Below are positions 43,194 through 53,045 of a stretch of DNA of 64,000 nt, one piece after another. The notes beneath the pieces are model-generated. The model did not search any database and was not told where the DNA came from. It worked only from the letters and a program-made list of their open reading frames with translations. The translations under genes and the position numbers were made by a program. Numbering within the stretch: position 1 is the first letter of the stretch; each line of letters starts with the position of its first letter. The DNA comes from UMGS1532 sp045542355 (GTDB lineage Bacteria; Bacillota; Clostridia; Oscillospirales; Acutalibacteraceae): contig JAZQKX010000013.1 in the NCBI GenBank assembly GCA_045542355.1, forward strand, positions 12,929 through 76,928, read 5' to 3'.

Positions 43194-44099
43194 TTGGTTT
43201 CTCTTATCCTTGAATATTTAGAAAACGAGAAAATTGAATATATTCAAAGTGCTCAGATGAGTGAATATACAAGTTTTAAAATAGGCGGTCCGGCGGATTT
43301 TCTATGTTTCCCTGACGGATTACCTCAGCTTAAAAGTTTACTTAGCTTTTGCCGTGATAAAAACGTTCCATATTTTATTTTAGGCAACGGTTCAAATCTG
43401 TTAGTTTCGGATTTGGGAGTTGAGGGAATTGTTATTTCGTTAAAGCATTTTAATGAGATAACCTATCATCCGGCTTTTGAAATTTCTTGTAGCGCAGGTG
43501 TTAAGCTTTCAAAACTTTGCACCTTTGCTTTGGAGAATTCTCTTTCGGGATTAGAGTTTGCATGGGGGATTCCCGGCACCGTCGGCGGCGCAATATACAT
43601 GAATGCAGGAGCCTACAATGGAGAAATTTCCTCAGTATTGAAAGAATGCACATTTATAGATGAGGAGGGTAATGTCGTTCAGGCAGATGTTTCAAGCTTA
43701 CAGCTTGGATATCGTAGTAGCATATTCTCCGATTCGTCTAAAGTTATAGTCAGCGCGGTTTTTCGGCTAAGAAATGATAGAAAAGATAATATCAAGGCTG
43801 TTATGGATGATTTAATCAACCGTAGGCGCACTAAACAACCTTTGGAGTATCCAAGTGCCGGTAGCACATTTAAACGTCCTCAGGGTCATTTTGCTGGCGC
43901 TCTTATTGAGGAGTGCGGACTTAAAGGCATGGCTGTCGGCGATGCCGAGGTCAGCGAAAAACATGCTGGTTTTGTTATCAACAAGGGTTCTGCCACCTGC
44001 AATGATGTTCTCTCATTAATTTCAAAAATCAAACAAGAGGTTTTTCTTCATAAGAGCGTAACATTAGAGCCGGAGGTGAAGACGGTTGGTAGGTTCTGA
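43194..44099 (+). CDS. murB: UDP-N-acetylenolpyruvoylglucosamine reductase
   Basis: MurB reduces UDP-GlcNAc-enolpyruvate to UDP-MurNAc with FAD and NADPH. 'YTSFKIGGPADFL', 'ILGNGSNLLVSD' (FAD), 'AWGIPGTVGGAIYMNAGAYN' and the late 'PSAGSTFKRP' with catalytic serine are present. It is a type II MurB. TTG 43194 is preceded by AAGGGTG six bases away; GTG 43185 lies inside that site. The end overlaps rapZ by 14 bases. Confidence 0.95.
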   Translation: MVSLILEYLENEKIEYIQSAQMSEYTSFKIGGPADFLCFPDGLPQLKSLLSFCRDKNVPYFILGNGSNLLVSDLGVEGIVISLKHFNEITYHPAFEISCSAGVKLSKLCTFALENSLSGLEFAWGIPGTVGGAIYMNAGAYNGEISSVLKECTFIDEEGNVVQADVSSLQLGYRSSIFSDSSKVIVSAVFRLRNDRKDNIKAVMDDLINRRRTKQPLEYPSAGSTFKRPQGHFAGALIEECGLKGMAVGDAEVSEKHAGFVINKGSATCNDVLSLISKIKQEVFLHKSVTLEPEVKTVGRF

Positions 44100-44958
44100 C
44101 TTTAATTTCGTAATTATCACAGGTATGTCTGGCGCTGGTAAGTCTCAGGCTGCACATGCACTTGAGGATATTGGATTTTATTGCATAGATAATATTCCTC
44201 CTGTATTGATTCCATCTATTGTGGATTTAAGCATCAAGGGAGAGGCTAATCTTTCGAAAATCGCTGTTATTACCGACCTTCGCGGCGGTGAGATGTTTGA
44301 TGATATCGATGAGACCTTGAGTCTTTTAAAGCAAAGAGGGGTAGAGCCGAAAATTCTTTTTCTTGACGCCTCAGATTCTGAACTCTCCAGACGTTATAAG
44401 GAAAGCCGACGGTCTCATCCACTTTCTACTTCCTTGAATTTGTCCATTGAAGAAGCCATTTTAAAGGAACGAGAATGCCTTAAAAAGATTAGATCATACT
44501 CTGACTTTATAATTGACACCACTTTTTATTCCAGTAATCAGCTTAAACAACGTCTTGTTGATATATTTTTTAATGATAAACATTTATCTTTAAACATACA
44601 GTTGATAACCTTTGGTTTTAAGCACGGCCCCTGTAGTGATGCAGATTTGGTGTTTGACGTAAGGTGTTTGCCAAATCCTTTTTATATTGACGAACTGAGA
44701 GATTTAAGCGGATTGGATAAACCGGTCAGTGATTATGTTATGAATTTTCCTCAGTCGCAGATGCTATTGGACAAATTAAATGAATTGGTTGATTTTTTAA
44801 TTCCTCTTTATCAGAGCGAGGGCAAAAGTCAGCTTGTTGTTGCGGTAGGTTGCACTGGTGGTAAGCATCGTTCTGTTGCCATTGCCAATGCTATTTATAA
44901 TTTTCTTTCTTCAAAGGACTATAATGTAAGTCTTACTAACCGTGATATTAAAAAATAA
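44086..44958 (+). CDS. rapZ: RNase adapter RapZ (YvcJ) nucleotide-binding protein
   Basis: A P-loop protein with 'ITGMSGAGKSQAAHALED' at the start and 'GCTGGKHRSV' near the end, the two family signatures. In E. coli RapZ steers RNase E to a small RNA of amino-sugar metabolism; in Bacillus YvcJ binds GTP and affects competence. TTG 44086 with GGAGGTGAAGA upstream is the start. 290 residues. It lies between murB and whiA, a conserved order in Firmicutes (yvcJ-yvcK-whiA, here without yvcK). Confidence 0.93.
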   Translation: MVGSDFNFVIITGMSGAGKSQAAHALEDIGFYCIDNIPPVLIPSIVDLSIKGEANLSKIAVITDLRGGEMFDDIDETLSLLKQRGVEPKILFLDASDSELSRRYKESRRSHPLSTSLNLSIEEAILKERECLKKIRSYSDFIIDTTFYSSNQLKQRLVDIFFNDKHLSLNIQLITFGFKHGPCSDADLVFDVRCLPNPFYIDELRDLSGLDKPVSDYVMNFPQSQMLLDKLNELVDFLIPLYQSEGKSQLVVAVGCTGGKHRSVAIANAIYNFLSSKDYNVSLTNRDIKK

Positions 44959-44978
44959 CTCTTATCTTTGGTGATATC

Positions 44979-45836
44979 ATGTCTTTTTCTTGGGAAGTTA
45001 AAACCGAAATATGTAAGGTAAAGCCAACCGATTGCTGTGTGTATGCTGAATTATATGGCATACTGCTTTTCAGTCGGAGTTTTTCTAATGCCGATATTTT
45101 TTATTCTTCCGACAGACAGGATATTGCTGATAGGTGCGCTTCCCTTATTTCTTCAGTATACAAATTCAAACCAACTCACACCCAAGACAAGGGTAATCAT
45201 AGTCTTAAAGCAGATATCATTAATGTGGGTAAGCTATATGCTGATTTTATAACTGTAGAATACATAACAGATGTTTTTGGATGTGACACCTGCTTTTCTT
45301 CATTTCTAAGAGGCGCTTTTTTGTCATCTGGCACTGTAACAGACCCCAATAAAGATTTTCATTTAGAATTAAAAACCCTTAATGAAGCTGTTGCATTATC
45401 AACCCACGCGCTTCTTGTTACTCAGGGATTCAAAGCGCACATTTCAAAGCGTGGGAAATATCATATTGTGTATTTTAAGGGCAACGAAAATATTTCGGAT
45501 TTTCTTGCGTTGATTGGGGCCTCAAAAAAGGCACTGGAAGTTATTGATGCGGGTATGATTAAGGAAATGAGAAATCGGGTTAACAGAGCAAAAAACTGTG
45601 AAACTGCTAATATTGGAAAAACTGTTAATGCAATGATAAAACAGGTAAAAGCTATAAATATACTTAATTCCAGCGGTAGGTTAAACAACCTATCTGAGGA
45701 GTTGCAGTATGCCGCAAAGCTTCGTCTCGACAATCCTGATATGTCTTTATCCGACCTTTCTAAGCTGTGCGGAATTTCGCGTTCTGGACTTAACCACAGA
45801 CTCAATAGGCTAATTGAATTAGCCGACGATAAATAA
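44979..45836 (+). CDS. whiA: DNA-binding protein WhiA
   Basis: WhiA combines an N-terminal LAGLIDADG-like fold and a C-terminal helix-turn-helix. 'FLRGAFLSSGTVTDPNKDFHLEL' is the first domain's core (cited in part) and 'LRLDNPDMSLSDLSKLCGIS' with 'SGLNHRLNRL' is the DNA-binding end. It influences cell division and, in actinomycetes, sporulation. 285 residues. YvcK, which commonly sits between rapZ and whiA, is missing. Start ATG 44979; dnaE follows after 12 bases. Confidence 0.94.
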   Translation: MSFSWEVKTEICKVKPTDCCVYAELYGILLFSRSFSNADIFYSSDRQDIADRCASLISSVYKFKPTHTQDKGNHSLKADIINVGKLYADFITVEYITDVFGCDTCFSSFLRGAFLSSGTVTDPNKDFHLELKTLNEAVALSTHALLVTQGFKAHISKRGKYHIVYFKGNENISDFLALIGASKKALEVIDAGMIKEMRNRVNRAKNCETANIGKTVNAMIKQVKAINILNSSGRLNNLSEELQYAAKLRLDNPDMSLSDLSKLCGISRSGLNHRLNRLIELADDK

Positions 45837-45848
45837 GAGGTGACGTAT

Positions 45849-48800
45849 ATGTCGTTTGTACATCTTCATGTTCATACAGAATACAGCTTATTAGACGGTG
45901 CCTGCCGTATTAATGAGCTTATTAATTCTGCAAAAGAAGATGGACAAAAGGCTATTGCGATAACAGACCACGGTGTCATGTATGGCGCTGTGGATTTTTT
46001 TAAAGCAGCTAAAAATGCTGGTATTAAACCAATAATTGGCTGTGAGGTATATGTAGCTCCAAGAAGTCGTTTCGACAAGGACAAGCTATTGGACTCACGA
46101 TACAATCATCTTATTTTACTTTGTAAGGACGAAATAGGATATAAAAACTTAATTTATTTAGTGTCAAAAGCTTTTACCGAAGGTTTTTATTCTAAACCAC
46201 GAATAGATAAAGTACTGTTGAGTGAACACAGCGAGGGTCTCATTGCGCTTTCTGCCTGTCTTGCCGGCGAAATACCATCTAAGATTTTACAAAATAATTT
46301 CGATGGCGCAAAAGCAGCTGCGCTTGAATATAATAAAATATTCGGTGATGGTAACTATTATCTTGAATTGCAGAATCACGGCTACACCGAAGAAGCGACT
46401 GTAAATAACAAGCTTATACAGATATCCCATGAGACAGGCATCCCGTTGGTTTGTACAAACGATGTACATTATGTAAAGAAGACTGATCACGAAATGCAGA
46501 ATGTACTGCTATGCATAGGCACCAACCATACTGTTAATGAGGAAAACCCCCTTTCTTTCGACACTCAGGAATTCTATTTAAAAACTCAAAATGAAATGTC
46601 GGAGCTATTTTCTTCTGTTCCTGAGGCAGTAGAAAATTCATCTAAAATTGCTAACAAATGTAATTTTGAATTTGAATTTGGAAATGTTAAGCTTCCTTAT
46701 TTCGACCTTGGAAACAGGGTACACAGCGATGTTTTACGCGAAGATTGTTATAATGGACTCCGTAATTTAATTGGAGAAAACCCTCCTAAAGAATATGTCG
46801 ACAGATTGGAATATGAGCTTGATATAATCAATAAAATGGGGTATACAGATTACTTTTTGATTGTAGCTGATTTCGTTAATTTTGCTAAGAAGAAAGCTAT
46901 TCCTGTTGGTCCCGGAAGAGGCTCGGGTGCGGGAAGCCTTGCGGCATATTGTATGGGTATAACCGGGATTGACCCAATTAAACTTAATCTCTTATTCGAG
47001 CGTTTTCTTAACCCAGAACGTGTATCAATGCCCGACTTTGATGTAGATTTTTGCTATATAAGACGACAAGAGGTTATAGATTACGTTATAGAAAAGTATG
47101 GTGAAGATCATGTTTCTCAGATTGCAACATTTGGTACATTAAAGGCTAAAGCTGCAGTTAGAGATGTGGGCAGGGTATATGGTATTTCATACGCTGTATG
47201 CGATAGTGTAGCCAAATTAATTCCAAACCGTTTGGGTGCTAATATTAAAGAAGCTTTGGAAGAATCTAAAGAGTTGAAACAGAAATACAACACCGACGCT
47301 GATGTGAAACGTATAATCGATATGGCTGAGCGTATTGAAGGTATGCCCAGACATATGTCTACCCATGCGGCGGGGGTTGTAATTACCGATAAACCGGTGT
47401 CTGATTATGTGCCTTTAGCTGTCAGCGATAATGTAGTTGTTTCTCAATATCCTATGAATAATTTGGATTTGTTGGGATTATTAAAAATGGATTTTCTCGG
47501 TCTTCGAAATCTTACAGTTATTGATGATACTGTGAAGCTTATAGGTAATGGATTTAAAGTTTCAGATATTCCGTTAAATGACCCTAAGACCATGCAGATG
47601 ATGGCATCTGGCGATACAACAGGTGTGTTCCAGTATGAATCCGCAGGTATGAGGACTGTTTTAAAAAGCCTGAAACCTGAAAATATGGAAGACTTAATAG
47701 CTGTTATTTCTCTTTATCGTCCCGGTCCGCGTCAATATATACCGAAATACGTACACTTCAGACATAATAAAGATAAAATCGTTTATGACACCCCTCTCTT
47801 AAAACCTATACTTGAAGTCACCTACGGATGTATTGTATATCAAGAACAGGTTATGCAGATTTTCAGACAGGTTGCTGGTTATTCCTTTGGCAGAGCCGAT
47901 ATTGTTCGTCGTGCTATGTCAAAGAAAAAGCACGATGTTCTTGAACGAGAAAGAAATGTTTTCCTTTATGGTGAAAAGGATGAGGTTGGCGGTGTTATAA
48001 TCGAGGGTGCTGTTAACAGGGGAGTACCCGAGAAAATTGCTGTTAAGCTTTTCGAAGAAATTACAGCCTTTTCGTCATATGCATTTAATAAATCTCACGC
48101 GGCGGCATACGCATATGTTGCATATCAGACTGCATATTTAAAATGCCATTATCCAAAAGAATACATGTCTTCTTTACTAACAAGCGTTCTTGATTTTTCG
48201 GGCAAGGTTTCTGAATATTTAAAAGAATGCGAGAACATGAATTTAAATATCCTGCCTCCTTCTATTAATCATAGTTATGGAGAGTTTACGTGCGACAATG
48301 GCGGAGTTCGCTTTGGACTTCTTGCAATTAAAAATCTTGGTAGGAACAACATTAACGCTATTGTTAATATTCGCGAGAGCGAAGGTGGTTTCAAAAATGT
48401 TTATGACTTCTGCATGAAAATCGGCAAATCTCCCATTAATCGTAGGGGAGTAGAGGCCTTGATAAAATGCGGAGCTATGGATTGTATTGGTCTGACAAGA
48501 CGAGCCCTAATGCTCTCCCTGGATAAAATATATAATTTCATCGAGACTGAGCGTCGCTCTATGGGTGGAGGACAAATCTCGCTGTTTGATAATGAACAAC
48601 GTTTGAGCGGTGTTGAAAACACTTTTTCCAATGTTGAGGAATTCTCATTAGATGAACTTCTTGCCTTTGAAAAAGAGGTTACTGATTTCTACATTTCCGG
48701 TCACCCAGTGCAGCATTTTGCTCATTTTAGTGATATAATCGGTGCAAAAAATATTTCCGATTTGCTAATTGCAGAAGACGCTGAAACTATAAAGGACGGA

Positions 48801-49307
48801 GAAAACGTTGTTATATTGGGATTGATTTCCGCTTATAAACAGCGAAAAACTAAGCAAAATAAGATAATAGCAAATATAACTATTGAGGATATGACCGGCT
48901 CTATCGGATTAGTTGCTTTTGAATCAGTTATTAATAATTCTTATAATATATTGAAAACAGGAAATGTAGTTGTAGTTAACGGTAAAATCAGCTTTAAGGA
49001 AGATGAGGATCCAGAGATACTTTGCAACAAAATTGAGCTATTTAATAAGGAAGATTATATCGAAGAAATTCATGAAGATAATCCTACAAAGGTCATTGAA
49101 GTAAAATCTATTTCTATTACGATTACTAACGAAAACAAAAGCAATTCAGATAAATTGAGGTTGATTTGCGATCTGTTCCAGGGTGATATTCCTTTAAGAT
49201 CTAAAAATGAAAACCAACTAATTCTTGGCAAAATTACACTAACTGAAAACCTATTAACACTATTAATTCAATATTTTGGAGAAAATTGCATTATTATTGA
49301 AAAATAA
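45849..49307 (+). CDS. dnaE: DNA polymerase III subunit alpha (DnaE)
   Basis: The replicative polymerase of the DnaE type. The N-terminal PHP domain starts 'FVHLHVHTEYSLLDGA' with 'AITDHGVMYG'. The catalytic centre includes 'PVGPGRGSGAGSL' and 'PDFDVDFCYIRR', the aspartates that hold metal. 'HMSTHAAGVVI' and the helix-hairpin-helix region follow, then a C-terminal OB fold ('VVILGLISAYKQRKTK'). About 1152 residues, near the family norm. ATG 45849 has GAGGTGA upstream at 45837-45843. Confidence 0.96.
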   Translation: MSFVHLHVHTEYSLLDGACRINELINSAKEDGQKAIAITDHGVMYGAVDFFKAAKNAGIKPIIGCEVYVAPRSRFDKDKLLDSRYNHLILLCKDEIGYKNLIYLVSKAFTEGFYSKPRIDKVLLSEHSEGLIALSACLAGEIPSKILQNNFDGAKAAALEYNKIFGDGNYYLELQNHGYTEEATVNNKLIQISHETGIPLVCTNDVHYVKKTDHEMQNVLLCIGTNHTVNEENPLSFDTQEFYLKTQNEMSELFSSVPEAVENSSKIANKCNFEFEFGNVKLPYFDLGNRVHSDVLREDCYNGLRNLIGENPPKEYVDRLEYELDIINKMGYTDYFLIVADFVNFAKKKAIPVGPGRGSGAGSLAAYCMGITGIDPIKLNLLFERFLNPERVSMPDFDVDFCYIRRQEVIDYVIEKYGEDHVSQIATFGTLKAKAAVRDVGRVYGISYAVCDSVAKLIPNRLGANIKEALEESKELKQKYNTDADVKRIIDMAERIEGMPRHMSTHAAGVVITDKPVSDYVPLAVSDNVVVSQYPMNNLDLLGLLKMDFLGLRNLTVIDDTVKLIGNGFKVSDIPLNDPKTMQMMASGDTTGVFQYESAGMRTVLKSLKPENMEDLIAVISLYRPGPRQYIPKYVHFRHNKDKIVYDTPLLKPILEVTYGCIVYQEQVMQIFRQVAGYSFGRADIVRRAMSKKKHDVLERERNVFLYGEKDEVGGVIIEGAVNRGVPEKIAVKLFEEITAFSSYAFNKSHAAAYAYVAYQTAYLKCHYPKEYMSSLLTSVLDFSGKVSEYLKECENMNLNILPPSINHSYGEFTCDNGGVRFGLLAIKNLGRNNINAIVNIRESEGGFKNVYDFCMKIGKSPINRRGVEALIKCGAMDCIGLTRRALMLSLDKIYNFIETERRSMGGGQISLFDNEQRLSGVENTFSNVEEFSLDELLAFEKEVTDFYISGHPVQHFAHFSDIIGAKNISDLLIAEDAETIKDGENVVILGLISAYKQRKTKQNKIIANITIEDMTGSIGLVAFESVINNSYNILKTGNVVVVNGKISFKEDEDPEILCNKIELFNKEDYIEEIHEDNPTKVIEVKSISITITNENKSNSDKLRLICDLFQGDIPLRSKNENQLILGKITLTENLLTLLIQYFGENCIIIEK

Positions 49308-49318
49308 TCTAAATTCTA

Positions 49319-49347
49319 TTGACTTTTCCGTTTTTATTTTATATTAT
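49319..49347 (+). promoter_or_regulatory. Likely promoter of pfkA
   Basis: TTGACT at 49319-49324 and TATTAT at 49342-49347, spacer 17. A TATAAT at 49348-49353 overlaps but its -35 would be poor. Confidence 0.6.
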
Positions 49348-49382
49348 TATAATGTTATATTTTAAGGTATTAGGTGATAAAT

Positions 49383-50375
49383 ATGGATAGTAAAATCAAA
49401 ACCATTGGTGTTCTCACAAGCGGCGGTGACGCCCCTGGAATGAATGCTGCTGTACGCGCAGTTGTTAGGACCGCTCTAAAAAGAGGAATCGACGTTTACG
49501 GAATAAATTGTGGATATAATGGTCTAATCGAGGGCGATTTGTTTAAAATGGATATTCGCTCTGTTTCCAATATCATTCAAAACGGTGGAACTATTCTCAG
49601 CACAGCAAGAAGCGCTAAGTTTAAAACAGAAGAGGGAATGTTAGAGGCAGTTGATACCTGTAAAAAGTATGGTATTGAGGGTATTGTTGTTATAGGCGGC
49701 GATGGTTCTTATAGAGGAGCAAAGGATTTATCTCTCCACGGTATTCCTTGTGTTGGCATTCCCGGTACTATTGACAACGATATTGCTTCTACCGACGAAA
49801 CAATTGGATTCGATACCGCTATGAATACCGCTATGATAATGATTGATAGATTACGAGATACCTCACAGTCACACAATAGATGCTTTGTTATTGAGGTTAT
49901 GGGCAGACATTGTGGGGATATCGCATTAAGGACGGGTGTAGCCGTAGGAGCTACAGCTGTTTTAGTTCCCGAAGTTCCTTTTGACTTTGAACGTCAGGTA
50001 GTCGATAAAATCAAGGAAGGTATTTCATTTGGTAAAAAGCATTTTATAATTGTTGTAGCTGAGGGTGTTACAGAGTCTAATGTTGTTGGCGATATTAACG
50101 ACATTGCCAATCGTATCAAAGAGACAACCGGAATTGCATCTAAAGCCACTGTTTTAGGTCATGTTCAACGTGGCGGCAGTCCTACACTTCGCGACAGAAC
50201 ACTTGCAAGTAATATGGGAAATTATGCTGTTGATTTATTATGCAAAGGAATTGGAAACAGGGTTGTTTCTATAAGAAATAATGTCATAGTTGATGATGAC
50301 ATTGTTGAGGCTCTTAATATGAAAAATAATTTTGACAAGCGCTTATATGATGTTAGCTATGAAATTTCTTTCTAA
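49383..50375 (+). CDS. pfkA: ATP-dependent 6-phosphofructokinase
   Basis: Phosphorylates fructose-6-phosphate, the main control step of glycolysis. 'TSGGDAPGMNAAV' is at residues 12-24, 'IGGDGSYRGA' at 104-113 (the GGDGS form points to ATP rather than pyrophosphate), and 'PGTIDNDI' supplies the catalytic Asp131. 'GRHCGDIAL' and 'LGHVQRGGSP' are also typical. 330 residues. ATG 49383 has AGGTGA upstream. Usually pyruvate kinase follows; here an SDR does. Confidence 0.95.
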   Translation: MDSKIKTIGVLTSGGDAPGMNAAVRAVVRTALKRGIDVYGINCGYNGLIEGDLFKMDIRSVSNIIQNGGTILSTARSAKFKTEEGMLEAVDTCKKYGIEGIVVIGGDGSYRGAKDLSLHGIPCVGIPGTIDNDIASTDETIGFDTAMNTAMIMIDRLRDTSQSHNRCFVIEVMGRHCGDIALRTGVAVGATAVLVPEVPFDFERQVVDKIKEGISFGKKHFIIVVAEGVTESNVVGDINDIANRIKETTGIASKATVLGHVQRGGSPTLRDRTLASNMGNYAVDLLCKGIGNRVVSIRNNVIVDDDIVEALNMKNNFDKRLYDVSYEISF

Positions 50376-50384
50376 GTAAATTCG

Positions 50385-50413
50385 AGCAACCCAAATTTTT
50401 TTGGGTTGCTTTA
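50385..50413 (+). terminator. Terminator after pfkA
   Basis: AGCAACCCAAA and TTTGGGTTGCT, 11 pairs, followed by TTTAG. Short T-run; moderate strength. Confidence 0.75.
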
Positions 50414-50434
50414 GTTATATGAAAGGAGTTTACA

Positions 50435-51199
50435 ATGGGTATTGCGATAATAACAGGCGCATCCTCAGGTTTAGGTAAAGAGTTTGCACTTCAACTTAAA
50501 TCAAAGGGTTTGGCCGACGAATTCTGGCTTATAGCAAGAAGAGAAGACAGACTAAAGGATTTAGCTAATACATTAAATTGCCGTTGCAAAATCATAGTTC
50601 TTGATTTATCGAAAGAATCATCATATAGAAAATATAAAGAGCTTTTATGCGAGAACAGTCCGTGCATTAAATATTTAGTGAATGCCGCTGGATACGGTAA
50701 ATATGGCGATTATAAATTAGTTGATACAGAACTTGCTCTTAACATAATTGATCTTAATATTAAGTCACTCGTATATATTACTCAAGAGACTTTGCCATAT
50801 ATGAGTGAGGGGTCTCATATTATTCAGCTTGGCTCTGCTTCCACTTATCACCCCTTGCCCAATTTAAACGTTTATGCTTCCAGCAAGGCGTTTGTAAAGC
50901 ATTATTCACGTGCACTTTCTAGGGAGCTTAAGAATAGGGGAATTGGAGTAACAACTGTATGCCCCGGTTGGGTTAAAACGGAATTTTTTGCAAGAGCGGA
51001 AATTAACGATACCGCTCCGGACTCCTTTGCAAAACCTATGGTGACTGCGGGAAAAGTAGTGAGCAAGGCTTTAAAGGATATAAAGAAGAATAAGGATATT
51101 TCTATGTATCATTGGTATAATAAACTTCATCATTTTTTATCCAAGATATTACCGCACAGTTGGTTAATTAAAATGTGGGAGATAATGCAACAAAAATGA
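50435..51199 (+). CDS. Short-chain dehydrogenase/reductase
   Basis: A classical SDR of 254 residues: nucleotide-binding 'TGASSGLG' (7-14), 'NAAGYG' (near 83), and the catalytic Tyr147 and Lys151 in 'YASSK', with serine in 'LGSAS'. The closing basic helix-like segment ('WYNKLHHFLSKILPHSWLIK') may touch the membrane. The substrate is unknown. AAAGGAG precedes ATG 50435. Confidence 0.85.
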   Translation: MGIAIITGASSGLGKEFALQLKSKGLADEFWLIARREDRLKDLANTLNCRCKIIVLDLSKESSYRKYKELLCENSPCIKYLVNAAGYGKYGDYKLVDTELALNIIDLNIKSLVYITQETLPYMSEGSHIIQLGSASTYHPLPNLNVYASSKAFVKHYSRALSRELKNRGIGVTTVCPGWVKTEFFARAEINDTAPDSFAKPMVTAGKVVSKALKDIKKNKDISMYHWYNKLHHFLSKILPHSWLIKMWEIMQQK

Positions 51200-51222
51200 T
51201 TTTTCAACATTAATATCAGGAC

Positions 51223-51283
51223 GTACTAGTAGTAAGCATTTCTAGGCGGTTATATATGAGTGCGCTGGTAGTAGCATTTCTAG
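51223..51283 (+). repeat. Pair of degenerate 22-base direct repeats
   Basis: GTACTAGTAGTAAGCATTTC (51223-51242, then TAG) and GCGCTGGTAGTAGCATTTCT (51262-51281, then AG) are clearly related and 39 bases apart. No gene lies between 51200 and 51413; this pair and the terminator after it are all I see. Confidence 0.6.
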
Positions 51284-51296
51284 TAGAATTGAAGCC

Positions 51297-51338
51297 AAAC
51301 AAGGTATATACAGACTTTTTGTATATACCTTGTTTCTT
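51297..51338 (+). terminator. Terminator upstream of the SipL-like gene
   Basis: AAACAAGGTATATAC and GTATATACCTTGTTT, 15 pairs, 9-base loop, then CTTTATT. It ends the SDR transcript or attenuates a leader of the next gene. Confidence 0.8.
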
Positions 51339-51413
51339 TATTCTTCGATGTAATATTAATTGCTCACTTAACATATATTTTACCAATAAATATGCTAAAA
51401 GGAGCAGAGAATT

Positions 51414-52937
51414 ATGGAATTAAATATAACTAAACAAGCTGTTACAACCAATGAAACTTTGTTCGAGCAGACTGTAGAACAAGCTATCGACACGGATTTT
51501 ACTATGCCAGATTATTGTCCAGATATTGTCAGAATATTGAAGTGTAAGATGACGCCAAGAATATCATCTAAAAATATTATAGGTGACACTTTAACAATCG
51601 ATGGTACCACTGTAGTTACAGTAATATATTCAGACGAAAACAATAAAATATGTAGTTTTGAAAATGAAGTAGATTTTCAGAAAATATTACCAATAGGCGA
51701 AGTTGACGATAATAGTTGTGTACGGTTATCTATTTCGCAGGATTATGCAAACTGCAGGGCTGTAACACAAAGAAAGATTGACATTCATGGCGTACTATCT
51801 GTGAAGATTAAAATCACATGCCATAAGTCCAAGGAAATCATAACCGATATTGATTGTGAGGGAATGCAGTTAAAAAGCGGTAGTTGTCCAGCAACAAATC
51901 CTCTGGGGTTCTCTGAAAAAATTGTTGTTATTGAAGAAGACTTAGAGCTGAGTCGTAGCTCAGGTGCAATTAAATCTATATTAAGAAGTGAAGCCAGAGC
52001 GATAGTCGAGCAATGTAAGCTTATCGGAAATAAAGCTGTAGTTAAAGGCGATATCACCATTAATGCCTTATATTGCACCGATGAGGGTGCGGTTGAAAAA
52101 TATGAAAACAGAATACCCTTTAATCAGATTCTTGATTTAAATGTTGAGGGTGATGAGTGTGAATGTGATGCTGAACTAAAAATCATGTCATGCATATTGA
52201 AGCCGAGAACAAATTTATCCGGTGAAGCACGTAGCTTTGCTTTCGAATGCAAACTATCTATAGTTGCGATGGCGAGTTGTGACAACGACATACCTGTAAT
52301 ATACGATGCGTTTTGCACTAAGCACGATATGGAAATTGAAAAATGTAGAGTACAATTCAAAAAACTTGATTCCACATTAAATGAAAGATATATGTGTAAG
52401 AAAACTTTGGAGTTTTCTGAAAATACCTTTGGAACAGTTGTAGATATGTGGTGTGAAAACAAGATTGGTCAGTCGAAAATAGTCGGCGGTAAATTATCCC
52501 TGAACGGCACAACGATTATTTGTTTACTGGTGTACGATGGTGACGGATGCCCTCAGTATTATGAAAGAAGTGTTGATTTTGAATATAACAATAATATTCA
52601 AAGTAGCGGTGAGAACTTAATAGCGGATGCCAAAATAACAACATCTTCATGCGCCTATACTGTCATCGGTGAAAACAAAATGGAAGCGCGTATAGAACTT
52701 TGTATCTCAGCTCAGATTTTCAAAGTTAAAGACGAAAGTGTTATTATGAACTCCTCGGTCAATTCCGCGCCCACTAATCGATGTAAAAAAGCCCCTATGG
52801 TTGTTTATTATGCTCAGAGTGGCGAGAAAATATGGGATATTGCAAAAGAATATAATTCAAGCTGTAGTGACATTATGATGGTTAATAAAATTGAGGATGA
52901 TGCATTAAATAAAGCTTGCATACTACTAATTCCATAA
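51414..52937 (+). CDS. DUF3794/LysM protein, SipL-like spore coat morphogenetic factor
   Basis: Two DUF3794 (SPOCS) domains can be traced, about residues 35-130 ('MPDYCPDIVRILKC') and again near 180-270, with a third weaker copy at 320-420. The last ~50 residues are a LysM domain ('YYAQSGEKIWDIAKEYNSSC', 'MMVNKI'). This order is that of SipL, which in Clostridioides difficile binds SpoIVA and is needed to build the spore coat. It is 507 residues, close to SipL. GGAGCAGAG precedes ATG 51414. Homology to SipL is an inference from layout. Confidence 0.8.
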   Translation: MELNITKQAVTTNETLFEQTVEQAIDTDFTMPDYCPDIVRILKCKMTPRISSKNIIGDTLTIDGTTVVTVIYSDENNKICSFENEVDFQKILPIGEVDDNSCVRLSISQDYANCRAVTQRKIDIHGVLSVKIKITCHKSKEIITDIDCEGMQLKSGSCPATNPLGFSEKIVVIEEDLELSRSSGAIKSILRSEARAIVEQCKLIGNKAVVKGDITINALYCTDEGAVEKYENRIPFNQILDLNVEGDECECDAELKIMSCILKPRTNLSGEARSFAFECKLSIVAMASCDNDIPVIYDAFCTKHDMEIEKCRVQFKKLDSTLNERYMCKKTLEFSENTFGTVVDMWCENKIGQSKIVGGKLSLNGTTIICLLVYDGDGCPQYYERSVDFEYNNNIQSSGENLIADAKITTSSCAYTVIGENKMEARIELCISAQIFKVKDESVIMNSSVNSAPTNRCKKAPMVVYYAQSGEKIWDIAKEYNSSCSDIMMVNKIEDDALNKACILLIP

Positions 52938-53003
52938 TTTAGAAATATAAAAGCATTGGCAATACGTAATGCGCCAAACGTAGTATCACTATACAGACAA
53001 AAG

Positions 53004-53045
53004 TAAAGAGAAGACTCGTTGCAATACACGAATCTTCTCTTTCCT
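53004..53045. terminator. Terminator after the SipL-like gene
   Basis: AAAGAGAAGACTCGT and ACGAATCTTCTCTTT pair with one bulge around an 8-base loop. Modest T-content after the stem. Confidence 0.65.
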
